In this document: in pieces, positions 8,126 through 16,008 of the stretch
Position numbering within the stretch: the stretch's first letter is position 1
Layout: each line of letters begins with the position of its first letter
Assembly (NCBI RefSeq): GCF_000427865.1
Contig: NZ_ATYV01000001.1
Coordinates: forward strand, 62,001 to 126,000
Source: Corynebacterium sputi DSM 45148
GTDB lineage: Bacteria; Actinomycetota; Actinomycetes; Mycobacteriales; Mycobacteriaceae
DNA length: 64,000 nucleotides
Direction of reading: 5' to 3'
Notes under the pieces: generated by a model
The model's input: only the letters and a program-made list of their open reading frames with translations
The model's database searches: none
What the model was told of the DNA's origin: nothing
Made by a program: the position numbers and the translations under genes

Positions 8126-8863
8126 GTGTCGGTATCCGAAGAAAACCCCGTGTATTTAGTGACCACCGACTTTGTTGCGCCTCCAAACCGGCTCGACGAA
8201 GCCCTTGATCTGTACCGGCGCAGAGTCGCATCAATTCCGCTGGAATGGGCGACGGTGTTATTCACCGATGCAGATGCCGAGCCTGAAGACCATCCCGGTT
8301 ACATCTACTGGTCGCTTCTCGCAGAATCGGCTTACCGCTCTGAACTTGGGAATCCGCTTGAGATGGAAGCCTTTCGAGTTCGGACAGTCGTAAGGATCTC
8401 AATCGAAGATGTTCTCGACCATCCGAAGATCGAGAAGTTTTTCCTGGAAGATGTCGATGGACCCACTCGCTTCCCAGCGATGGTCACGCCAACTCGACTG
8501 CAGAGAATGGACAACACTGGCCTTGCGGCTGAGGACATTTCTCCGCCCGACCGGTCTTTCGAATCCGTGCAGGAATCATCGACGATCGAAGCCGGGACGT
8601 GGCTCGCTGAATTCGTTTACCTCGGGGCCGACGCTGAAGATATCCACGTCGAAAGCCTGCAGAGGGCTGCTGAAATGGCCGGAGTGACGGTCCAGTCAGT
8701 CTGCGAGATGAAACGCGTCGGCGACCTGGTACACCCAGACATAGTCGGACCACTGTGGGTGCGTGCTGGTAACCGGAATATTCGGGGCCTAGGGGATGGG
8801 CATTGGCCTCCCGGCCGTCCGGCATTTTGCGCTCGCGCGGTCCTCGAAGTAGCCGAAGGATAA
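8126..8863 (+). CDS. hypothetical protein downstream of a monooxygenase
   Basis: A 245-residue soluble protein with no signal peptide or membrane segment and no domain I recognise. It appears to have two similar-sized halves separated by a Pro/Ser-rich linker near residues 148-158; the second half contains GTWLAEFVYLGADAED. The GTG start follows AAAAGG and a TAGAAA hexamer. Spacing of 10 bases from the monooxygenase implies co-expression. A role as accessory or substrate-related protein to that enzyme is inference only. Confidence 0.65.
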   Translation: MSVSEENPVYLVTTDFVAPPNRLDEALDLYRRRVASIPLEWATVLFTDADAEPEDHPGYIYWSLLAESAYRSELGNPLEMEAFRVRTVVRISIEDVLDHPKIEKFFLEDVDGPTRFPAMVTPTRLQRMDNTGLAAEDISPPDRSFESVQESSTIEAGTWLAEFVYLGADAEDIHVESLQRAAEMAGVTVQSVCEMKRVGDLVHPDIVGPLWVRAGNRNIRGLGDGHWPPGRPAFCARAVLEVAEG

Positions 8864-8948
8864 GCGGTAAGGATCGCTGACGCAGCGGTGGAGCGCTTAG
8901 AAGGCGACTCCCAGGTTGTATCCCGGGTGATCGCCTCCAAGCTCTGAT

Positions 8949-9146
8949 CTAGTAGTTCGCGGGGGCGTCACTACCTGGGAACGACTCTTCGCCCCACTCG
9001 TCGGCTTTTTCGTCGTCTGACTCAGGGCCGCCGGGCTCGGTGCCCGGATTGTTCTTGTCTTCGCCAGGCTTCGTCGAGTTCTTGTCCGCGTCGGTCTCAT
9101 TCTGATCCTCGGCGGGCCCCTTGTTGATCTGATCCTTGCTGGTCAC
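8949..9146 (-). CDS. small hydrophilic protein with SFPGSD C-terminal motif
   Basis: A 65-residue protein rich in Asp, Glu, Asn, Lys, Gly and Pro with hardly any hydrophobic residues, so it is probably disordered. The C-terminus EWGEESFPGSDAPANY resembles the (E)SFPASDPP motif at the end of many small bacterial proteins of unknown function. The GTG start follows GGAAGGAG, a very good ribosome-binding site, which supports a real gene despite its composition. Confidence 0.65.
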   Translation of the reverse strand: MTSKDQINKGPAEDQNETDADKNSTKPGEDKNNPGTEPGGPESDDEKADEWGEESFPGSDAPANY

Positions 9147-9294
9147 CGTGTACTCCTTCCTGTGTTTCTATCGAGCGCGACTCTCGCGCCGTCCGCCCAT
9201 TCAAGGTCTCGGAGTACCGAGCCTTCACGGACGGTGTTCCCGCGAGGGTACGCCTAGGTAATCGCCGATGGGAGACACCGAGTTGACGTTGGTC

Positions 9295-9903
9295 CTAGAA
9301 AAACTCCGTACCCGCCCGGTTCATCGTCGCGCCGACACCAGTCTCGCTGTTCCAACAGGTCAGTCCGCTTTGCTCGGAGCGGCATGCGAATGGTCCGTAG
9401 TAGACGGAGGAACCATAGGGGACGACCTGGGCTTCGATGGTGTCGTCGGAGCCGAAGGCTCTCGGCATGTAAGCGGGGACATCGCCAGCCATGCCAATCG
9501 TGGCGGAGTCGCCGGTGATGTTGACCTGGTTATTAGCGCCAGTGGAGCTGCCACCCATCGGCCGGTCATGCGAATAACTGGAGATGCGGCAGTTCAGTTC
9601 GGTTTGTGAGATCCAGCAGCCGATGTTGTCAGAGGGCATCTTGAAGACGGCGACCGTGTCTCCGTACCGCGGGTTCTTGATAGTTGTGATTTCCGTGGCG
9701 TCAGAGGGGATGGAGTAGCCCTGCGCGCTTGGTTGTTCAGAGGGGGTGGATTCGCTGGAGAGTGTCGGACTTGGCCCGGTGGTTTCCATGGAAGGACTCA
9801 CCGACGTCTCGGTGGCCTCAACTTCCTCGGTGCCCTGCGTGCTGCAGCCGGCGACCAGCAACGCAACGGCTACGAGCGAGAAGACACCACGGAAGATGTT
9901 CAT
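9295..9903 (-). CDS. secreted lipoprotein of unknown function
   Basis: A 202-residue protein with an N-terminal signal segment and lipobox VAGC at about residues 17-20, then a Ser/Thr/Glu/Pro-rich linker to about residue 62, then a globular domain of about 140 residues. That domain has four Cys (GCW, NCR, ACR, TCW), which could form two disulfides outside the cell. A similar domain occurs in unannotated actinobacterial lipoproteins; no function is known to me. Confidence 0.75.
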   Translation of the reverse strand: MNIFRGVFSLVAVALLVAGCSTQGTEEVEATETSVSPSMETTGPSPTLSSESTPSEQPSAQGYSIPSDATEITTIKNPRYGDTVAVFKMPSDNIGCWISQTELNCRISSYSHDRPMGGSSTGANNQVNITGDSATIGMAGDVPAYMPRAFGSDDTIEAQVVPYGSSVYYGPFACRSEQSGLTCWNSETGVGATMNRAGTEFF

Positions 9904-9976
9904 TCTCCAACGATACTGAGTGCCTCAGCGCAGGCTCAAGCCCTTTTCTGTCCGTACTGAATGTGCCGCGGGGCTG

Positions 9977-11233
9977 CTAACCGATTCCTGATCCGTCCTC
10001 GTACGCCTGGTCTACATAGGCCATCAATTCATTTCCGATGTCGACCCCGGCTTTGTAGTTTCCTTCGATGACTAGGTGCGCACCATAGCCCTTTCCCAGG
10101 TCAATGAAGGAATTGCTCCCGTACATGCCGTTGATGAAACTGCGGGAGGAACCGTCGGGAAGCGGGGTTGTCCACCAACCCAGCCCGTAGTCAGATCCCG
10201 TATGTGCGGTCCGGTTGGTGTGCGCCTTCTCCACGGCCTCCGGGGAGAGGACCTGGCCGCCCTCGCAGCGGCCGCCGCGCAGGTGCATCAGCAGGATGTC
10301 CGCGTAATCGGAGGCAGTGCTGAAGGCACCTCCCTCCATCTGCGGATTCGCTGTCGGAGGCTGGGCGGCAGGATCGATATTCGCCGGGTAGGAGGATCCG
10401 TCAGTATTAATCCAGTGGTTGCCATAACCGATGGAATCGGTGCCGCAGGGCTCGACGTATGTCTCGTGAATCAACTGGTTCCATGGCTTGCCAGAGACAG
10501 ATTCCGCGACCGCACCGGCCACCTGCCACGGCGATCCGCCGTACCGGAACAACGTGCCGGGGGCTGCGCCAGCCATCATTGTTGAATGGGCTGGGTCCCC
10601 TGACGAACCGATGGCGTTGAAGCGGTGGTTCATCACCTGGCTGGCGCAGTCGGTCAAGGTGATGGCGGGGTCCCGGGCGCAATCGTATGCCTCGTCGGTG
10701 ACGGGCAAGTGTCCGAAACCGTTGGCGGTCAGGGCACCGATGTCAGGTTCTTGGTAATTCCGGTGGAACCCGGCGATCCCGGAGGTGTTGGAGATCAAAT
10801 GCCCTGCAGTTACTCCCGGATTTGTTCCTTCGGCCCAGTCGACGTACTCGACGATCGGCTGCTCCAAGTCGATGAGACCTTGGTCTACGAGCCGCGACAA
10901 CACCCCGGCGGAGAGCATCTTGGAACTGGAAGCGATGAGAGAGACTCGGGACTCATCGAAGGTCCCAACGTAATCCTCAAATACAACCCCCCTGTCGCGA
11001 TCCACCACGATGTACGCGGCGCCGTCGAGCCCCCAGGATTCGACTTGCTGGGTTAGGGCTTGTTGCAAGTCTGCGTCGACCGGTACTTCGGCGGCAGTGG
11101 GGGTGGGCTTTTTGTCTACAGTGACGGTGGTGGTCGACGCGTGCGCATCAGGGTCTGAGGAGCACCCAGCCACAAGAAGACAGGCCACCGCACTAGCGAC
11201 CGCCGCTGAGGTCTGCGACGCTCGTCGGTGCAT
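9977..11233 (-). CDS. lipid-anchored serine hydrolase, beta-lactamase/class C-like
   Basis: A 418-residue protein with a lipobox VAGC (residue 24) and a penicillin-binding-type domain. The SxxK motif is S102-S-S-K105. The second motif, normally YxN, reads RYGGSPW, and the third, normally KTG, reads HTG (HTGSDYGLGWW). This pattern fits esterase/beta-lactamase-like hydrolases rather than a classic beta-lactamase; the natural substrate may be an ester or a peptide. The ATG at 11233 is chosen because GGAGG lies 7 nt upstream and it directly precedes the signal segment. Confidence 0.85.
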   Translation of the reverse strand: MHRRASQTSAAVASAVACLLVAGCSSDPDAHASTTTVTVDKKPTPTAAEVPVDADLQQALTQQVESWGLDGAAYIVVDRDRGVVFEDYVGTFDESRVSLIASSSKMLSAGVLSRLVDQGLIDLEQPIVEYVDWAEGTNPGVTAGHLISNTSGIAGFHRNYQEPDIGALTANGFGHLPVTDEAYDCARDPAITLTDCASQVMNHRFNAIGSSGDPAHSTMMAGAAPGTLFRYGGSPWQVAGAVAESVSGKPWNQLIHETYVEPCGTDSIGYGNHWINTDGSSYPANIDPAAQPPTANPQMEGGAFSTASDYADILLMHLRGGRCEGGQVLSPEAVEKAHTNRTAHTGSDYGLGWWTTPLPDGSSRSFINGMYGSNSFIDLGKGYGAHLVIEGNYKAGVDIGNELMAYVDQAYEDGSGIG

Positions 11234-11328
11234 AGGGTGCCTCCATAATCGGTCCTCGCAAGACTGTTTTGCCAACGGTAGCATCGAACTGGAAACGAAC
11301 CTCTCAGACAGAGAAGTGGAGTGATCGC

Positions 11329-12315
11329 ATGTTTAAGGGTGTACTGGTCGACAAAGGTGATGGGGGGCTCGTCGCCGAAGTCCGGGATCTGAACGAGTCG
11401 GATCTTCCGGATGGAGACGTGACCGTCGCGATTCATTACTCCGGCATCAACTACAAGGATGCGCTTGCGGTGACCGGTGCTGGGAAGATCATCCGCAGTT
11501 TCCCGATGGTGCCGGGAATCGACCTCGTCGGAGTCGTCGAGTCCAGTGATAATGTTCGCTTCGAACCTGGCGACAAGGTGATCCTCAACGGGTGGGGGAT
11601 TGGTGAGAGTCACTGGGGTGGCCTCGCACAGAAGGCGCGGGTTAAGAGCGAATGGCTGGTGCCGCTGCCGGACCAACTGTCGCTGGAAGAGGCCATCGCC
11701 ATTGGAACTGCCGGTTATACGGCGATGCTCAGCGTGCTCGCGCTTGAGCGGCAGGGAGTTACTCCCGAAAGTGGAGATATTGCTGTGACCGGTGCGAATG
11801 GAGGCGTCGGTAGTGTCGCGACCGCAGTGTTGTCGAAGCTCGGTTATTCGGTTACTGCCGTTACTGGGCGCCCGGAGGAATGGGAGTACTTACAGGACCT
11901 TGGTGCCGCTGAGGTTGTCGACCGCAATGATTTCGCGGGTGCAGGCAAGCCGTTGCAGCGTGAGCGCTGGGCTGGTGCCATTGATGCCGCTGGTGGTCAC
12001 ACCTTGGTGAACATCGTCGCCACCACGAAATACCGTGGTGTCGTTACCGCGTGCGGCCTCGCCGACAGCATGGATTTCCCCGGCAACATGGCGCCGTTCA
12101 TTTTGCGCGGTGTCACCCTCGTCGGTATCGACAGCGTGATGTGCCCCCGTGAGGATCGCCTCGAGGCGTGGGAGCGCCTCGCCCGCGATTTGGATCTGGA
12201 GAAGTTGGGGACGATCGCCAAAACGATTTCGCTTAACGACGTCCTATCCGCCTCCTCAGACCTCCTTAACGGGAAAATTCAGGGACGCGTTGTTGTCGAC
12301 GTCAATGATGTTTAG
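11329..12315 (+). CDS. acuI: NADPH-dependent acrylyl-CoA reductase-like oxidoreductase (AcuI/YhdH)
   Basis: A 328-residue zinc-free medium-chain reductase. INYKDALAVTGAGKI, FPMVPGIDLVGVVE, GWGIGESHWGGLA and VTGANGGVGSVA match E. coli YhdH/AcuI almost segment by segment. The family reduces acryloyl-CoA (or quinone-like enones) with NADPH; GANGGVGS is the nucleotide-binding loop. The start at 11329 matches the family N-terminus. Its stop overlaps that of the convergent mycolyltransferase by 4 bases. Confidence 0.9.
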   Translation: MFKGVLVDKGDGGLVAEVRDLNESDLPDGDVTVAIHYSGINYKDALAVTGAGKIIRSFPMVPGIDLVGVVESSDNVRFEPGDKVILNGWGIGESHWGGLAQKARVKSEWLVPLPDQLSLEEAIAIGTAGYTAMLSVLALERQGVTPESGDIAVTGANGGVGSVATAVLSKLGYSVTAVTGRPEEWEYLQDLGAAEVVDRNDFAGAGKPLQRERWAGAIDAAGGHTLVNIVATTKYRGVVTACGLADSMDFPGNMAPFILRGVTLVGIDSVMCPREDRLEAWERLARDLDLEKLGTIAKTISLNDVLSASSDLLNGKIQGRVVVDVNDV

Positions 12316-13268
12316 AAGTCGTCGCTGAGATCCCGGAACATGTCGTACTCGGTGAATGCAACGCGCATGTAGAGGTTCCAGTTGTGGATGCCCTCGGGGA
12401 TGTAGGTGATGTTGACGTTGTCCTTGTCCCTGAGCGAGGAGTACATGCCCCATGCGAGAGTTCCGCCGAGGACGCCGGCCTCAAGGGCCGCTCCCTGTAC
12501 GAGAGTGGTCGTGTCGTAGTCCTCGAGGTCCGTCTCGTGGGGGATGCCGGTCGACGCGGTCATGTGAACCGGCATGGTCAGCCCGTCAATGTTGAACCAC
12601 GGATTGTCTTCGGCGCGGGAGATTTCGTCGTCCCAGGGGGAGCCGGTGATGTCGCCGGCGTGGGTGAGTCCGCTTCCGTCGATGGCGGCTCGGCCGATGA
12701 TGCCCTGGTTGTTGTAGAAACCGCTGATCGCCAGAACTGACTTGTACAGTTCCGGATTCTTGGACGCGAGGTTGATTACGCCGTACCCGGACATACTCAG
12801 GCCGACCAGCCCGGTGTTTCCTCGACCGCCGTTGGCAATCCCGAAGTTCTCCTCTAGGTATGCCGGGACCTCTTCGGTCACGTAGGTCTCGTACTTCATC
12901 ACGGTGTTGTTCGGTGCAGCCGGGCTATCCCAGTCCACGAAGAACGATCGCTCCTCAGAGGTGAGGAACACGATCGTCGAGTCATCATCCTCCACATGGT
13001 CAAGGACAGACCTACCGTTGTCATCGGTGCGGCCGCTCCAGCCATCGGTGCCGCTGATTCCGCCGAAGAACTGGATGACTTTGTCGCTGCCGGGGCGGAC
13101 CACTGCCGGAATGCTCCGGCCCATCGCCTCGGACGGGATCATGCAGTTGAGCGCGTCAGAGCGGCCATCGACAGGGGTGCAATCGGCGGGTGCTGCGCTG
13201 GCGACCGGCGCGACAGCGATACCGGCGGCCACCATCAGGGCAGCGGTGGCGAGTATGGACTTCTTCAT
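12312..13268 (-). CDS. secreted mycolyltransferase (antigen 85 family), copy 2
   Basis: A 318-residue paralogue of the protein at 5858-6823, with signal peptide cleaved near residue 26 (ASA/APAD). The nucleophile is Ser158 in GLSMSG; SFFVDWDSPAAPN, GIPHETDLEDYD and EGIHNWNLY are shared with copy 1 and with antigen 85 proteins generally. Cys30 and Cys42 are placed like the pair in copy 1. It acts outside the membrane in building the mycolate layer. The minus-strand upstream region has an AT-rich stretch (13321-13340) suited to a promoter. Confidence 0.92.
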   Translation of the reverse strand: MKKSILATAALMVAAGIAVAPVASAAPADCTPVDGRSDALNCMIPSEAMGRSIPAVVRPGSDKVIQFFGGISGTDGWSGRTDDNGRSVLDHVEDDDSTIVFLTSEERSFFVDWDSPAAPNNTVMKYETYVTEEVPAYLEENFGIANGGRGNTGLVGLSMSGYGVINLASKNPELYKSVLAISGFYNNQGIIGRAAIDGSGLTHAGDITGSPWDDEISRAEDNPWFNIDGLTMPVHMTASTGIPHETDLEDYDTTTLVQGAALEAGVLGGTLAWGMYSSLRDKDNVNITYIPEGIHNWNLYMRVAFTEYDMFRDLSDDF

Positions 13269-13373
13269 AGGGGCTGTCGCCTTTGGTCAGGAGTACGATC
13301 AGCGCTCGTCATTGTTCTAAACGAACTATAAATAGTCGAAAGAAAAAGACCAAGACGTCAGCCCCGAACCTGT

Positions 13374-14990
13374 TTAGGCGCCGTTGACATCGCGGCGACA
13401 CCACCCGAGAAGTCCGATGAAGATACCCGTGAGGCCGATCGCGGTGAGCCAGAGAACCGGCGGCCAGCTCACATCATCGACGGGGTAGTTGGACAGGTGA
13501 GAGAAAAGACTGAGGCGGACCATCCAGTGCGGCATATCCAACAAGTCCGCGAACGAGGTGACCAGAGCTGAGTAACCAACCAGGATCCATCCGACTGGTG
13601 CAGCGGCTTTGGGCCACAGCCCGAAGAAGGCGGCGACGATCCCAATGACCGCCAGCGTCGGGGCGAGTTGTAGGGCCGTCGCCAGGAGCAGCGGGCCGGC
13701 GTACTCGCTGCCGCCATCCTTTAGCGAGGCCACGGTTCCCAGTCCCATTGCAAGACCGGTTAGCACCAGAATCACCGCCACTCCAGCGATAAGCACTAAC
13801 AGCTGCGAACCGAACCAGGAAGTTCGGCTGATCGGTGCAGAGAGAGTGTATTCGGCACGACTTTTGGTTTCCTCGCCACGGACCTGCTTCAGACCACTGA
13901 CCCCAGCTGCAGCAACGAGGATCGCCACAAACACCCCCATGAACGCCAAATAGCCGAGCATGATGTCGTCACCACTGAAGATCAGTGCCATCTCTGAGGG
14001 GAGATCGTCAGCAGTGTCGACCATTGCCTGAGCGAAGCCACCGAAGATCAGGCCGGTGAGGACGAGGGCAATTCCCCATCCACGAAGACCTCCCCGCAGC
14101 GTGCGGTAGGCCATGCCCACAGGTGTGCCCAGGTATGGAAGCGCCTCCGCTCGTCCCAACCGTGCGTGGATCATGCCTGCTCCCACATCGCGCCTGGTGG
14201 AGAGGACAATACCCAGCCAGATCAAGATGACCGCACCGACAAAGGGGAGGATCAACGGCCACCAGCGGTCATCCACGTATGGCGCGGTCTGCTGAGGCCA
14301 CGCCAATGGAGAGAACCAAGACAGGGCAGTGCCACCTTCTTCCGGCATGTCGCCGGCCAAACGAATCAGATAGGCGATGCCCAGAACTGCTGAGGCCATT
14401 GCCGTGGAGGTACGAGCCGATTCGCTGAGCTGCGCGGTGACCGCAGCAACTCCGGTGAAGAACAATCCGACGGCGAATCCTCCGACCCCGACAAGAAGCG
14501 TCCCTTCGACATCGAAGCCGACAGCCAAAACGCCCAGGATAATCAGAAGCGCGATCAGCACATTGGAGGCGGTGGTGAGAACGAGAGTTGCCGTCAGGTT
14601 CGCATTTCGCCCGACGACATTCGAACGGACCAATTCGGCTCTTCCAGTTTCTTCTTCTGCCCTGGTGTGTCGGACCACCGTGAAGATGCTGAACAAGGCG
14701 ATGGGCAGATAGATGAACAGGACATACGCCGCGGAGAAAAGTACCTGGTGGCTGGGGTCGGCCAGACCAAAGGACGGTCCGACCAACATGCGCATCACTG
14801 GATCGGCGAGCATCATCGCTAGCGCATGAACGTCCTGTTCTGATGCGTAGGTGTTGGTCAGGGCGCTGGCGAAGATGTAGCCGCAGGCGCCGACTGCCAG
14901 AATCCACACACTCGTGCGGACCCTGTCTCGCCGGAGCATGAGCCGAAAGATGGTCCACAGGCCGGTCTGGGTCTTTTCAGCCGTTGTCAT
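13374..14990 (-). CDS. ABC-2 type exporter permease (polyketide-antibiotic exporter type)
   Basis: A 538-residue polytopic membrane protein with about twelve predicted membrane helices in two repeated halves: the phrases beginning HTRAEEETGRAEL and RGEETKSRAEYTL occupy equivalent loops, as in TnrB3-like permeases. With the ATPase encoded just upstream it forms an exporter, probably for drugs or lipids. The start overlaps the ATPase stop by 14 bases. I prefer the ATG at 14990: the AAGGG box is 11 nt away, whereas the in-frame GTG at 15002 is only 2 nt from it. Confidence 0.85.
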   Translation of the reverse strand: MTTAEKTQTGLWTIFRLMLRRDRVRTSVWILAVGACGYIFASALTNTYASEQDVHALAMMLADPVMRMLVGPSFGLADPSHQVLFSAAYVLFIYLPIALFSIFTVVRHTRAEEETGRAELVRSNVVGRNANLTATLVLTTASNVLIALLIILGVLAVGFDVEGTLLVGVGGFAVGLFFTGVAAVTAQLSESARTSTAMASAVLGIAYLIRLAGDMPEEGGTALSWFSPLAWPQQTAPYVDDRWWPLILPFVGAVILIWLGIVLSTRRDVGAGMIHARLGRAEALPYLGTPVGMAYRTLRGGLRGWGIALVLTGLIFGGFAQAMVDTADDLPSEMALIFSGDDIMLGYLAFMGVFVAILVAAAGVSGLKQVRGEETKSRAEYTLSAPISRTSWFGSQLLVLIAGVAVILVLTGLAMGLGTVASLKDGGSEYAGPLLLATALQLAPTLAVIGIVAAFFGLWPKAAAPVGWILVGYSALVTSFADLLDMPHWMVRLSLFSHLSNYPVDDVSWPPVLWLTAIGLTGIFIGLLGWCRRDVNGA

Positions 14991-15909
14991 TGTGGACACC
15001 ACCCTTGCGGTCTAGCGCGCTCAGATCATCGCGGTAGTGGCGAATCAACAATTCTTCGAGTGTCGGTGGGTGGGCAACGATCGAATGGATGCCGAGTCCA
15101 GCGAGCTCAGACATGACCTCGCCGACGTGTGCGCCGTCCACCTGCAAGACAGTCCTTTCACCGGCGGTGTGCAGGTCATGGACGAAGGGTTTGTCATCGA
15201 ATCCGGAGATGGGGCGTGCGGTCTCAACTTCGATGGTGGTCCGGGTCATGTGGCGGAGGTCCGACAGCGAACCAGACTCGACTATGTGTCCGGCCCTAAT
15301 GATGGACAGCCGGTCCGATAGCGCTTCCACTTGGGCCAGGATGTGACTGGAGAGCAGTACCGACCTGCCTGCTTCTTTTTGCTCTTTAATGACGTCTTGA
15401 AACACCACCTCCATGAGTGGATCCAAGCCGGAGGTGGGTTCGTCGAGAAGCAATAGATCTACGTCAGCCGCCAGCGCCGCGATCAAAGCGACCTTCTGAC
15501 GATTTCCCTTGGAATACGTCCGAGTCTTTTTCCTCGGATCCAAAGCGAAGCGTTCAATGAGTTCGTCGCGCTTGCGTGGATTGAAATCTGACCTAAGCCG
15601 CAAGAACAAGTCGATAACTTCGCCGCCGGTGAGGTTGGGCCACAGTTCCACGTCGCCAGGGACGTACGCCAAGCGCCGATGCAGATCGACCGCGTCGCGC
15701 CACGGATCGAGTCCGAACACCTGCACAGAGCCAGAGGTCGGTCGCAGCAATCCAAGCAGCACCCGGAGCGCGGTGGATTTTCCCGCCCCATTGGGGCCGA
15801 GAAATCCATGGACCTCGCCCGGCGCAATCGACAGGTTGAGGTTGTCGAGTGCCTTCACCGGACCGAACGTCTTGGTGAGGTTCTCGGTAAGGATGATCGG
15901 CGTACTCAT
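14977..15909 (-). CDS. ABC transporter ATP-binding protein
   Basis: A 310-residue ATPase of the DrrA/TnrB2 type. Walker A GPNGAGKST lies at residues 38-46, the signature region reads YSKGNRQKVALIAAL, and Walker B LLLLDEPTSGLD follows. The C-terminal 90 residues form the extra domain usual for single-domain antibiotic-exporter ATPases. It is translationally coupled to the permease, whose start lies within its last codons. Substrate unknown; resistance to a hydrophobic compound or lipid export is likely. Confidence 0.92.
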   Translation of the reverse strand: MSTPIILTENLTKTFGPVKALDNLNLSIAPGEVHGFLGPNGAGKSTALRVLLGLLRPTSGSVQVFGLDPWRDAVDLHRRLAYVPGDVELWPNLTGGEVIDLFLRLRSDFNPRKRDELIERFALDPRKKTRTYSKGNRQKVALIAALAADVDLLLLDEPTSGLDPLMEVVFQDVIKEQKEAGRSVLLSSHILAQVEALSDRLSIIRAGHIVESGSLSDLRHMTRTTIEVETARPISGFDDKPFVHDLHTAGERTVLQVDGAHVGEVMSELAGLGIHSIVAHPPTLEELLIRHYRDDLSALDRKGGVHNDNG

Positions 15910-16008
15910 GGTCCTTCTCCTCCTCCAGGGCTATTGCAGCTAAAACCAATGGTATCCAGCACAATCCTGGCCGGGTGCGCCGTGGGGGGGACAGGGTATG
16001 AATGGGGC

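Noticed and set aside
13311..13330. GTTC-N5-GAAC inverted repeat upstream of the second mycolyltransferase
   Set aside because: Arms of only 4 bp in an AT-rich promoter; the order of half-sites is the reverse of a LexA box. Too weak to claim.
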